DNA from: Grammothele lineata
Lineage: Eukaryota > Basidiomycota > Agaricomycetes > Polyporales > Polyporaceae
Direction: 5' to 3'
Assembly: GCA_002150815.3 (NCBI GenBank)
Contig: NDFF03000007.1
Span: 496,001 to 560,000 of the forward strand
Length of the DNA stretch: 64,000 nt
The translations under genes were made by a program, and so were the position numbers. Shown here in pieces: positions 22,159 through 33,691 of this stretch (its first letter is position 1; every line of letters begins with the position of its first letter). The notes below the pieces were generated by a model. That model had not been told where the DNA came from and ran no database searches. It saw only the letters and a program-made list of their open reading frames with translations.

Positions 22159-25100
22159 ATGTCCACCTACTGCTTCGCGCTCATTCTCCTAAGTTTACTT
22201 TCTTTGAAAGCTCTGGCTTCTAGTTCTTTCACCCCTGCTAGCATTCCACTCGCCGTCAGATCCCCATATCTCAACACTTGGATCGTGACCACGCAAGACG
22301 CTCAGCCTATATCAAACGCTTGGCCGACATTCTGGACGAACTCAGTGAGTTTACATCCTCAGTTAGAACCCTTCGTACGCTCAAGCAGGCGATCTGTGAC
22401 CTCCAGGGGACTGATATAGGATGGAGGGGCAAGATCAGGATCGACGGGAAGATGTACTCCTGGATGAGTAACGGTGACACGCCGACAGCCAACGTCACTG
22501 GGATACAGCTCACGCCCACGCGGACTATTTACACTATGCAAGCGGGATCAATGATCCTGAATGTAACATTTTTGTCTCCTATCGAGGTGCGTGGCCATCG
22601 ATATGGCGTGATTGTCCTGACGGGCTTAGCAGCAATGTTAACCGCGATTTTACATCCACGTATAGCCTTCGGATTGGGTGAATCAGTCACTTCCATTCTC
22701 ATACCTCGCGGTTGAAGCCTTTTCGACGGACGGAGAGAGTCACTCTGTGCAATTGTACTCAGACGTCACGAATATCCGTGAGTACAACTCACAAGAAAGA
22801 CACTACATCCATATAATGAAGCCTTGTGCCATATCATGCAGAGTGGGTTACGGGTAGCGTTCAATCGGAAATGGCGTTCACGTGGTCCAGCGAGTCTACT
22901 GGGAATAGCAGGTACCTCCAATTTGGGATGAATAACCCCGAACGATTTGCCGAAGACGGAACGTCAAACCGCATAATGGACGGCACGCTGTACTATGCCA
23001 TGGCCGAGGTACGTCTTCATGCTACCATATTGCCTTCTCGCCGCGATCCGAAGGCGTGCCTGTTGATGAATGCTCCTGAAGCTTCCGGGCGTCACTTGGC
23101 AAATTGATGTTGCTGACACGACCCGCAATGCCTTCCTGACGTCTGGCAACCTCACCAGCGAGACGACTACTAGCACAGATGGACTTCCCCTGTGAGCCGT
23201 GTGGCCCTCTGTATAGTGCATGTATATCAGTGACTAACGTACCGCAGAGACAATCTCGTATCCGCGTTCTCTATCGATCTCGGCCACATCACGTCCACCT
23301 CAACTCCGGTTTCATGGGCGGTCGGATACGTGCGCAATCCGTCGGTGCTCTATACAACTCCTTCCGGAGCACAGGAGAATCGTGCGCCATACTACGTCAC
23401 GCGCTACTCGACTGTTGGCCAGGCGGTGGGTTACCATCCTATGTGTCTTCTTCGTCCTGCATTGTCTCTTACACGACAACCCTTTGGTGCAGATCGACGC
23501 GTTCACCAACGATTACGCTGCTGCCTTAGCCCGCGCGGAGGCGCTTGATGAGCAGATTCTGACCGCGGCGAACCAGATCTCTCCGGAGTACGCAGAGCTC
23601 GTCTCACTCACTACGCGCTCCGCTTTTGGCTCGCTCGATATCACGGTTCCGAGCGACTCGCAGGATAGCACGGACGTCAAGGTCTTCGTCAAGGACATCG
23701 GCTCGTCTGGGTACGTCTTGCGGTCAGTTGAGAGCACATACACAAGGCTGATTTCGAATATCACGCCGTACAGACGTGTGAATCCAGTGGAGCAGCTATA
23801 TGCTGCATTTCCTGCGTTTCTATACCTGAACACGTCGCTAGGAGGTGCTATACTCGCCCCGCTGCTTGAGGCACAAGATGATGCATCCAACCTGTCGTAC
23901 GCGGCTCAGGACTTGGGTATGTTTTCCAGCTACCTTACTGCTATTGAAGTATATCCTAACGCTAATTAACGCCACCGCCAAGGTCCGCAATATCCCCAGG
24001 CCCATGGATCCTTCAATCCTCATTCGGCGGGCGTAGAACGTGAGTTATTGTGCCAGCGCATAGGATGCTGAATCAACAACAAGGACTGATACGTCCTACC
24101 AGAGTCCGGAAACATGCTCATCATGATGTATGCGCATGCGAGAATGTCAGGTGATGGAACTCTACTCGCTCGTTATGTGCGTAATACCCGCTCAATCGTG
24201 TCTCTCCCGGATCCCTCTCTAACTCGTATTTTTCAGTACAATCTAACCAAGAAGTGGGCCGACTACCTGGTTGACAACGCACTCACGCCTCATGACCAGT
24301 ACGTTTCTGTCCGACCCGTGTACTATTCTGGTCAAGGGGCTTATGAGCACGATTTACAAGGACCTCCGCGGACGGCGAGAACACAGCAAATATGACCAAT
24401 CTTGCGTTCAAAGGTATCCTAGGCGTGCAGGTCATGGCCGAAATTAGCCGAGCGGTCCAAGCGGAGTTCGATGCGCAGACATACGATGTGCGTCATCATA
24501 GGCTATGTTGTGTTCATACGCTGGAGCTAACAACCTTCGCTGACCTTTCGGCGCATCTAGTCGCACGCGTCAACCATGTTGGATGCGTGGCAATCTCTCG
24601 CGAGGGCAAGCGAGGGCTCTGTCGGAGGCACGCAGCACCTATTGGGCGTGTACGGCGACTCGACATCATGGGCGTTGATGTACAATTTCTACGCAGATAA
24701 ACTTCTCGGAACAGGTATGATACCGCAATCGGTGAGTCTACATACGCTGTAGGAGGTTGCAAGCCTCGTTGACCAATGGTATGAACTTTAGGTTATGGAT
24801 CAGCAATTGGCATTCTACGCCAACACTTCCGGATGGTGTAGGTCTTACTTCCTCACATTCCCTAATTTGAATTTCCGTTTTAACTAGACTAATCTCCTGG
24901 TGTCAATAGCGTTGCCGTACGGAATACCCATTGACAGCAGCTCAGGCGGTTTGACGAGCATGCGTTCGTACCCCTATCCTTGAATTGATCCGACTCATAT
25001 CTCACACGCTGCGACACATCACACAGCTTGGTTGCTATTTGCGTCGGCTACATCAAGCGTTGCAGACGTGCGAAACCATCTCATCCAATCCGCATGGGCT

Positions 25101-26098
25101 CGCGCTGCTCTCGACACTGTTACAGGTGCCATGCCTGCACGGTATGATGGTCAATCTGGCGCCCTAGTCGCTAACTCGAGCAACGCAGGGTAGGTCCCAG
25201 ATTTTCCTCTGTACCAGCACATACCAAACGTTTAATGTGGCATCCTGTTTCAGCCCCGCTCTCGGAGCAGTTTTCGCTCCCCTAGCACTAACGTGAGTGC
25301 TTGGAATGTCCCATCACGCTCGCGCGTCACACTCACGTCCTATCATATCTACGCTCCAGCATCGCAAACATGACTATTGTCGCGCCCGCGGTAAACTCAT
25401 CCGGTGGTCCAGTCTCTCCAACGGATCCAAACGGCAGCGGTGGTGGTGGGTCCAAATCACCCAAACTCGGCGCCATCATCGGTGGTGGCATTGCCGGCGG
25501 CGTGGTCATCGTTCTGATCGCGGTCGGGGGCTTCATCTTCCTTCGCAAGCTGTATCCTTCGTCACGCTACGGCAGCAAGCTCGTAAGCTTGGTCGACGAG
25601 CCTTCCATGACGAACTACGCACCGACGCCCGCATCGCATGGAGACAGACCAGCGGATGACCTCGGTGTTGCCGTTGACACAAGCCCATTCTCAGGCCGTT
25701 ATTCATCCAGCGGCGCATCTCCTGCCACGTTACCTGATCACAGCACCGCCGATGCAGGAGTCGTCACGTTTCCTGTGTCTTCAGTGGGGGCCACGGCGTC
25801 CGGTGCTCGGTCAGCTGCCCCCGTGTCAACATCGCATACCAGAAGCCCTCCAGTTCCTCCTACAACGCCCGCAGAGACGTTGGGGTTGAAGGATGGAGGG
25901 CTTTTTGCCCAGCGTGGGGTGCCGAGACAGAGAGTCTCAGTTGTCACCAGCGGGACGGAGACCTATTCTGGTTTGACCATGGAGACAGGCACGGGTTCGG
26001 GGATAACGGATCTGCGACAAGAGATGGAGAATTTGAGGAGACAGGTACGAGAGATGCGTACGGAGCGAGATGTGCCTCCGCCACAATATTCGTTGTAG
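22159..26098 (+). CDS. Glutaminase A (GtaA)-type protein with C-terminal membrane anchor
   Basis: Predicted 962 residues in 17 exons: 22159-22344, 22407-22586, 22666-22777, 22842-23008, 23082-23191, 23248-23425, 23493-23916, 23983-24039, 24103-24176, 24237-24298, 24361-24487, 24561-24731, 24792-24837, 24910-24963, 25027-25189, 25254-25292 and 25360-26098. A cleavable signal peptide (about 1-20) precedes the family opening SFTPASIPLAVRSPYLNTW. Further GtaA-family blocks include WRGKIRIDG, the beta-rich WVTGSVQSEMAF, and the (alpha/alpha)-barrel portion with PQYPQAHG, ESGNMLIMMYAHA and NMTNLAFKGILG. After a Gly/Ser stalk, one transmembrane helix lies at about 753-778 with an approximately 185-residue cytoplasmic tail. 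Secreted fungal GtaA hydrolyses glutamine; this form would be displayed at the plasma membrane. The junctions of exons 13-15 are least certain. Confidence 0.88.
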
Positions 26099-26701
26099 CT
26101 CTCATGGGTGTAGTCATTACTCTCAGACTCGTGCCACGGTGCATACCTTGAACTATAGATACCCTTTGGTCATGACTCAGTTATTACTATGGATATACTT
26201 CGTGATTCCATTCGGACTGCAGCCTCCCCACAAGTTTCGTGAGATTCGGTTTGTATTACACATGCCCGATGGAAGCGACTTCAGAAGCCAGATGAGAGGC
26301 GCCCAAGCGCCGTGTACGGTGCGAGCGCACGCTGACGACGCGATTACCAAGCTTCTTACTTCCACGACATGCGCATGTACCCACGTCCTTCACCCATGTT
26401 CTTCGGCCGCTAGCACCTCATCTGGCGCCATTCACAAAGTGTATCGCGAGACTATAGGTAAGCCAGCGATACGCTCGAATCTTAAAGTACATGAAAAATA
26501 ACGGCCAGCGGCGTTTTACATCGCCGAGGACTGCTTAGCTATCTTACAACCTTCTCGTGCTCCGTCTGGTATCAGGTCTTAGCTGAACCTCGATAACGCT
26601 AGCGACGATTACGCTCGCTCTTGCGCTCGTCGCGCCACGTTGCGCAGTAATAGGCCACCTATTCGCATAGCAGGCTTAAGCAAGACCAAGTCTATCGCGC
26701 T
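26099..26701. other. Intergenic: glutaminase 3' flank and third Old Yellow Enzyme promoter
   Basis: 0.6 kb with no recognised gene, RNA or repeat. Confidence 0.45.
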
Positions 26702-28242
26702 ATGGCTCCCCAGACAGAACCGAGAGGCCTATTTACTGGCTCGAGGCTGTTCCTCTCTGCAGCACTCGCAGCTCTCCTTGCTCTGGTTCTCTTCGGCAAC
26801 TCTAGGGACCTCTCTCAGCTTCTGAAGCTCTCTCTCCAACCCCAGCGGACCCGCCCAGACGCCAATATGTCCCTCCCAGCCCTCTTCCAACCGCTCAAGG
26901 TCGGCAACATCACGCTCGCGCACCGCGTCGTGCTCGCGCCCCTCACGCGCTACCGCGCAGACGACGCGCACGCTCATACGGCGCTCGCGGAAGAGTACTA
27001 CGCGCAGCGCGGGAGCGTGCGCGGCACGCTCCTCATCACGGAGGCCACCTACGTCTCGGGCCAGGCGAGCGGGCAGCCGAACGCGCCTGGGATCTGGACC
27101 GATACCCAGGTCGAGGCGTGGAAGAAAGTCAGTGTGTCCCGCCCTGTCGTGGCGCAGCTTGACCCGGACTTAATCGTGTCATTACTCGCGCAGGTCGTCG
27201 ACGCGGTACACGCGAAGGGCTCGTACATCTACCTCCAACTGTGGGCTCTCGGCCGCGCAGCGCGCCCCGCACTCCTGCATAAGGAGTTCCCGGACTACCC
27301 ATACGTCGCAGCATCTCCTATCCCTTTGAGCACAAGCCCAGACGACATCCCTCGCGCTCTGACTATCGAAGGTATGTCCCTACCATAACTTCTCCCGACC
27401 GCCATCGCTGTGCCCCAGCTCACGCCCCTCATCCCCTCCGACAGAGATCAAGGAATACGTCAACTGGTTCGGCCAAGCCGCCTCCAACGCCGTCCACCGC
27501 GCCGGGTTCGACGGCGTCGAGATCCACGGCGCGAACGGGTACCTCATCGACCAGTTCCTCCAGTCCGTCTCCAACACCCGCGCCGATGCGTACGGGGGCT
27601 CCCTCGCGCACCGCGCGCGGTTCGCGCTCGAGGTTGTCGACGCGGTCGTCAAGGCCATCGGGCAGGAGAAGACGGGGATCAGGCTGAGCCCGTGGAGCCG
27701 GTTCCAGGATATGCGTATGGACGATCCGGTGCCGCAGTTTGAGCATTTGGTTGGGGAGATTAAGGAGCGTTTTCCGGGGCTGGCGTACTTGCATGTTGTC
27801 TCGCCCGAGGCGCCTGGTGGGGAGGGGCCGGAGGATCCTGAGGTGGGTCTTGAGTCTTCCCCGGTGGTTGTAGCCCTTGCAGCTCACTACAATCCCTCAA
27901 GCGAACGGACTTCATTCACAAGCTCTGGGCGCCGCGCCCGGTCATCACTACTGGGGGTTACGACCGTGCCTCGGGGATAGAGACAGCCGAGGAGACAGGC
28001 CAGCTCGTTGGGTACGGCCGCTGGTTCCTCGCCAATGTGAGCCCCTCTTTCTCCTTTTCCCGCTTTTTTCATGAAGGATGAGATTAACGCGGCGTCTCGA
28101 ACAGCCGGACCTACCCTTCCGACTGGAGAAGGACATCAAGCTGACCGAGCCGGATCCGTCTACGTTCTATACCCCAAAGAGCAAGGAGGGGTACACAACG
28201 TACCCGTTCTCGAAGGAGTTCCTCGAGACGCAGAATGAGTAG
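26702..28242 (+). CDS. Old Yellow Enzyme paralog 3, possible N-terminal membrane anchor
   Basis: FMN-dependent ene-reductase in five exons: 26702-27127, 27194-27371, 27445-27842, 27902-28036 and 28105-28242. Exons 2 and 3 have the same lengths (178 and 398 nt) as in paralogs 1 and 2. From the ATG at 26702 the product is 424 residues, with a hydrophobic helix at about residues 18-33 (LFLSAALAALLALVLF) followed by the enzyme. A second in-frame ATG at 26867 starts exactly where the paralogs start (MSLPALFQPLKVG) and would give 369 residues without the helix. The His-x-x-Asn pair is intact in HGANGY. Codons end in G or C more often than in paralogs 1 and 2. Alternative starts could give membrane-bound and soluble forms. 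Confidence 0.92.
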
Positions 28243-29097
28243 AGGCCGTAGGCGTTGACTTGGCAGGATCTCTGAGAGGAAACTCAAGTATCAACTCAGG
28301 CGTTCATGGGTTTGGGGGTTTGATAGATAGTATTTGTGCCGTGTTGCCTTTCTGCATCCTACTCCGGAAGAGCATGAGAAGGTAAAGTTCCTACCAGAAC
28401 GATACCAACGCGTGCCACCGGCAGGTGTCAGGACGCACGTTCGATCCCCCTCCCGACCAAATGTGCCTGCAGCAGCACCATCCAACTGCCAAATCCACAT
28501 ACCCTGGACCCCTGCTCCTGCAGCCATCACTCGCAAGGTATCGCCAACACACAGCAAGGCAAGCCCTTACCAGAGCTTCACTTATTGCAAGTTGATGCAC
28601 GTCCTACGCGCCAAGGGCAAATTGCACGCTGTCAGTGAATCCTTTCCGGACAGCTCATTCATGAAGTTGATGATAACGCCCACCGGAGATGAAATACTTA
28701 ATCGCCCACTTACGCACGGATCCTCCAGCGAGGCCGGCTTGGCGCGCCTTTCTTAACGATATCCCGGCGGTCCTCAATCCCTAGACCCTCAGGTCAGCGG
28801 GGTCATGATGAGGAAAGGAATGGCGCCTACCGTCCGAACATCGAACGTTGAGCATGGTCCTGGGGTTCAAGGACGTACCGTTAGCTCTCATATATGCACA
28901 ACACGGCGCTCTATATGACGCAGGGTCCGATTGCAAGAGCCGGCGTCCAGATTATGGCTGCAGTGACGCGCAACGAACGGATGCATACCGACACAAGCTA
29001 GGATCATGGTCAACAAACGCCAAGAAGGCGTAAATACGATTACTCAAATAAAAACATTGATACGCCAACGCCGACGGCCCGCACGTGAAACGACGCG

Positions 29098-29137
<40 letters not shown>

Positions 29138-29203
29138 AACGACAATAATACCAGAACTCACAATACACCAACAACGACGACGACGACGAGGGGGGCCATA
29201 TAG
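28243..29203. other. Gene-free stretch with hexanucleotide repeat
   Basis: About 1 kb between convergent genes: Old Yellow Enzyme 3 (plus) and the unknown protein at 29204-31083 (minus). It holds simple repeats near its right end and no recognised gene. Confidence 0.5.
29101..29136 (+). repeat. (CGACAC)6 microsatellite
   Basis: Six perfect tandem copies of CGACAC, followed after about 35 nt by a short CGA run (29173-29189). It lies just beyond the stop of the minus-strand gene ending at 29204, so probably in its 3' untranslated or flanking sequence. Confidence 0.95.
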
Positions 29204-31083
29204 TCAATGCTGCGCCGCACCCGTGCCGGCCACCACAACCTCCCCATCCCGCTCCCTCCTCGCCGCCTCCAACTCGCGCTCCAACCACCCAAGCAACATC
29301 TCCATCCCCATCCCCTCCGCCTCCCCTCCTTCCCCAGCCCCATCTCCTCCCCAATTAACCCCCTTCAGAGCGCGCTCCCCCCTCAAAACCCTCCCCACCC
29401 TCTCCCCCACCACGATCCCGCACTCCTCCGCGCGCCCGAACCCGCTCAGGCAGCTCCTTCTATACTCCCCCTCCGGCATGCCGACGATAGCAGGCACGCC
29501 CCGCGCCTCGGAGGGCACCAAGGTGCGCAGGAGCAAGGGGAGCGCGAGCGCGATGGGCACCGAGGCTGTTAGGGCGTCCAGCTCTGAGGAGAGGTCTTTC
29601 AGGGACGCTGAGACCGCCGTTGCCGCCGTGTTGCCATTGGAGGTGGAAGAAGAGGCAGAGGCGGATGCGGATGCGGATGCGGAGGTGGAGGCAGAAGAGG
29701 CAAGAGCACGAGAAGCCACCACGTGCACCTGCACAGCCTCAAGCAACGCCACGAGCGCACTAAAGCCCTCAAACGCCTCCTCGACCGCCTCGCGCGCGAG
29801 GTGCGCCCGCCCCGCGCCCGGCTTCGGCAGCTGCCCCAGCAGGTCGTACAGCGCGCGCGCGTCCGCCGCCACGCTCGGCCCGCGGGACGCGCCCGCGGCC
29901 GAGGGCGGGGACGGGGGGCGCGAGGGGGGCAGTTTGAGCGTGAAGCGGGAGGCGGGGGGCGTCGCGGGGGGACTGGTGGGCAACCCCGCTGCAGCTGCTT
30001 TCTTCGCGTCCTTGTCTTTGCTCTTGAGCGAGATGAGCCCAAGCGAGGGAGAGGCGGGCGGGGACGGGGGAGGCGCAGGCCGGTGCGAGAGCGCGAGCAT
30101 GCCGCGCCAGACGAGGGAGATGAGCAGCGCGGCGAGGGCGTTCTCGGCGTACGCGGAGCCGACGATGCGCGTGAGCGCGCGCGCGTAGATGGGGACGAGG
30201 GCTTGCATCGTCATGATGGACGAGTGGGGGACCGGGGAGCGGACCGCCCCGGAGGCTTTGGTGGGCGCGCCGGTTGACGGCGGGGAGGGCGAAGGGGCGG
30301 CCTCGAGCGCTTCGATGAGTGGCGCGAGCTCGTTCTTGATGCCGTTGACGAGTGGGTCGACGACGCGTTGAACGATGGAGAGGAGGCCTTCTCTGACGTT
30401 CTTGAGCCCGTCTTCTATGCCCAGCCCGATCTCGTCGAACGACTCCAGGAGCTCTCCAGCGAACGTGGCGAGAGCTACGGCGTGCTGCTGCGTAGGCGTC
30501 AGCTGCGGGTCCTGAGGGGTGGGCGCCGCAGGGCTGTGGAACGCCGGGGACGAGAGGAGGGGAATGAGGTTGTTGGATAGATTCGTGTTCAGGACCGAAA
30601 GAGGCCGCTGAAGCGTGCGAATGACCGCACGGTAAAGATGGTGATTGTTCTGGGCCGCTTTCACCTCACTGAAGAGGAAGTCAGACGGGTCGGGAACTGA
30701 GGCACGAAAAAGGAAACGCACGAAACAATCAGAGCACCGAGATTGCGCCCGCGCCCTGTCGGGATCGGACGTTTCCCTGCCAGGAGAGCTTCTCCAGGGG
30801 CTGCAGGGCCCGCGGGCTGGGCCAGAGCCTTGGACACCGCCTCACTGAGCTTGAGGCTGAGCACCTCCATGAATGAGCCATCCTGAACTACTGTGGACGC
30901 CGGTGCTGCGGGAAGCGAAGCGGGCGAGTGGGATGGCCGCCGGAAGGAGGACAGGGAAAGCTTAGAGAGCGGGCGTGCAGCACGGTCCGCCACCACAGGG
31001 GTGTCCTGGCGGGAGACCGGGACGGGGGAGGTGGGCCGGCTGGAGGGGCGGAAGAGCGACGTGGTCGTCTTAAGTGCGTACAT
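29204..31083 (-). CDS. Unknown protein, 612 residues, alpha-helical with low-complexity linkers
   Basis: Two exons, 31083-30738 and 30696-29204, joined by a 41-nt GT-AG intron that keeps frame. The N-terminal 110 residues are Ser/Pro/Arg-rich with a PTGRGR motif. The middle (about 125-300) is helical and holds SDFLFSEVKAAQNNHHLYRA and a hydrophobic stretch AENALAALLISLVWRGML that might be membrane-associated. Later come a Pro-rich linker, a second helical block with ARALYDLLGQLPKPG, and a Ser/Ala repeat (SASASASA) encoded by GGATGC-type repeats near 29660-29690. I do not recognise a named family, but the helical blocks look like conserved protein rather than random ORF, and the frame is open over 1.8 kb. 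No catalytic motif seen. Confidence 0.7.
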
Positions 31084-33691
31084 TGTGACTCTTGGGAGTG
31101 TTGGATCGAGGTCGCGAAGCCGCGGTCGTAGATATGTGGAGAATATATGCGCAGGGGGTAAGGGTAGAAGTGCGTCTATTTGTCTATTGGTTTGTGGGGG
31201 TTTGTAACGTTTTTTCGGTGACGACGGAGCAGGCGACCTGGATCCGAGGGTGTGATTGACTGATTCAGCCCATAGAGGAAGACGAGTTTAGTGTGCCGGG
31301 GTGTGCGTCGTGCGCAGGGAGGTCCTAAGGAGGGCGGTCTGTGTCGAGAAGGGGGAGGCCAAGGGGTACGAACAGAATGTTGGTCGTCTGATGTGGAGGG
31401 CTGGGGCGTGCGGGCATTGAGACGACAGAACGAACTAAAGTGAGGGATATACGCACCAGGCGGGCGAAGACAATATCATATAGGGTGAGCAGAAATCGCT
31501 AGAGGCGAGTCGCGGGTGCGCGGGGGCAGAGGGAGAAGGAGGCCGTCCTTGACAAATACGCAAAATTGACCCTCACTTTTATGGCAAGGGCCTCTTCCCA
31601 CGGGCGCTCCGTCTCCTCCGCGAGTTCCTCGCCCGGTGAATCGATCGGACCCTTCCCCCGCCTGCGCCCCGCACACGGCAACTCCCACGCCCGCTTCCTC
31701 TCTTCGAATCCTGCTCTCGCCAGCCAGATCAGGAAGATCGCCGGAATGCCCTCCGATGCACAACGCTCACGCTCATTGCTCAAAGCACAACCCTGGGCGA
31801 GTGCCCGCTCGCGAGCCTCCTCGTCCTCGTCGACGTCACCGTAAGGCACAGTCGCACTGTGGGGTCACTGCCCCGGAGCATCGCAACGGTAGCCGGTCTC
31901 TTTCTGCCCTCCTCGAACCCACTCCCCTCAATTGGTTCAGTGCGCAGGCTCGAGAACATACAGTATGTCATGTCAGACGCGAACCGCCCGACCATGCATA
32001 AATCGACAGACCGCCTGTGGCGGAGATCTTCCCGCCCGATGCGCCGCCGTGCGTGGACCGACTCCGAGTGGCGGCAGCCCCCGCGGCCGAGCACGCTTCA
32101 GCCAATCGGCGTGCCCGAATATCGCCGCCCGCGCGTGCGACTGCGCTTCCCCCGGACGACAACACACGCGCCTCGCCCGCCCTTCCACCAACTGCTCGCG
32201 CCACCATTACACGGTTACACCGTGCGTTCATCTCGACCCATCGTCCCCTTGACCAGCTGCATCAAACCCAAGCTTCAAACTTCAAACCTCAAAGCCTCGA
32301 ACTTGAAGCCCAAACCCCACGCCCGCTGCCAATCCTTGCCTTGTCCTAGCGAGTCGTCGCCCCTACAAATGCACGTCGCGCCCGGCAGGCATGCGTGCAC
32401 CTCGCGACGCGCGGGGTTCATCATACGACCGGTACGTACGCAGCCGCTGCTGGCACCCAGTTACCCCGGCGAAGACACGGGCTGCACACATGCGGTTCAT
32501 ATCACGATAAACGAGAAGGAGGCGGCGGCCTACCACCGTCTGCCAGTTCCTCGAGGCCTCAGTTCGAACTTCGCCGCGGCAGCGTCTGCGTTGCAGCGTC
32601 TTTGTTCCCGTCGACACGCGTCCGTCCCGGCGTCCCTCGCAGTGCGCACGATGCTTTGAGGTGCGAGTAGCGTGTTGTTCGTCGCCCGCATCTGACCACT
32701 GATTGTGTCCATCACGTTCCAGTGTCCCGCCCGGCTTCAAAATGGCATCCATGTTCCTCCTAGCTAGCTATCATCATCCACGCGTCTGCAGCTTTGTCCG
32801 CGCCTCGCGCGGCGACACGTACTCTAGACACACACCGCGCGCGCTCTGTGGGTGTGTACGTTCCGAACCCCTTCGCGGCTCTCAGGATCCACCTCCGCGC
32901 TCCCGCGTCAGCTCTCGTACGCGTGCGCTAGATCTATGTGTGTAGGTGTTCTCCGGCCAATGCTCCCGTCTTCCCGTCTTCCCGTCTGCCCGTCGAGTTC
33001 CCGTCTTCCACCGCTCGCCACCTGCAGCTGAGCGCTAGATGCGGACGCTGACGCGGCTGAGATCGAGATCTTCTATCCGGATACGGAGGCTCGACTCGGA
33101 ACGCGGTGAGAGTGGTACCGAGGTGCGGCGTACTGGCAGGTGCGATCGAGGGAAGCGCGAATTGGTTGGGAAGGACAGCGCTAGCGGCTTTTTTCGATCG
33201 GGACGCCCCAGCTCTGGATAAGGTCCAGTAACGTGCTTGACGGGTGCTCGAGCTCTCTCAGTAGCTAATCATCCCGGAACCACGCACTGTGGTCCCCTGC
33301 CGAAAGAGAGCGCGCGAAGTTCGTTACGAGAGGGTACCTCGGTTTCTTTGCGGCCTTTCATAGAATAACGAATGTTTTTCCTGACAAATACTCCCAGGGC
33401 CAACACATTTCAACCTTGTTTCCTGAGCCTGTGTGCGATAGCGCCAACGTGGATAATGTACTCTTAGCTACGCTGATGCTTGACAAGCGCACCCTAGGAC
33501 GGACCTGGGTCTCCATAAATCCATGGGCTACCAGTTCGAGTCCGAGTGCGGGCCGAAGAGCGGGACCGGCGATGGAAGACGTCCCTCCCACTGCTTGTCC
33601 ACTGTCCGCAAGGGTAACATTTAGCACAATGGTGAGAAACAAGAATGTGCCAGTATACTTGAACATTCTGAATAACTCAAATGATACTTAC
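31084..33691. other. Gene-poor stretch with simple repeats
   Basis: About 2.6 kb without a supported gene. Two frames are moderately long: 31499-31849 (minus, 116 codons, acidic N-terminus, a possible GTGAGG donor after residue 91) and 31859-32659 (plus, 266 codons, Arg/Pro/Ser-rich). Neither has a recognisable domain; the second looks like GC-driven open sequence. A last exon of F-box-like paralog A may lie in 33360-33660. Confidence 0.4.
32965..33008 (+). repeat. Degenerate 8-nt tandem repeat (CCCGTCTT)
   Basis: Two perfect copies of CCCGTCTT (32965-32980), two diverged copies (CCCGTCTG, CCCGTCGA), then a further CCCGTCTT after a short spacer. Confidence 0.8.

Noticed and set aside
17445..28242. 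A secondary-metabolite gene cluster around the Old Yellow Enzymes
   Set aside because: No polyketide synthase, NRPS, terpene synthase, P450, transporter or regulator lies nearby; only the ene-reductases and a glutaminase.
29204..30188. Long plus-strand frame 29085-30188 opposite the unknown protein
   Set aside because: It is the antisense shadow of the minus-strand gene, whose low-complexity GC-rich codons keep both strands open.
31859..32659. 266-codon plus-strand ORF
   Set aside because: Arg/Pro/Ser/His-rich composition, no domain, no splice pattern and overlapping open frames on the other strand; typical GC-rich chance ORF.
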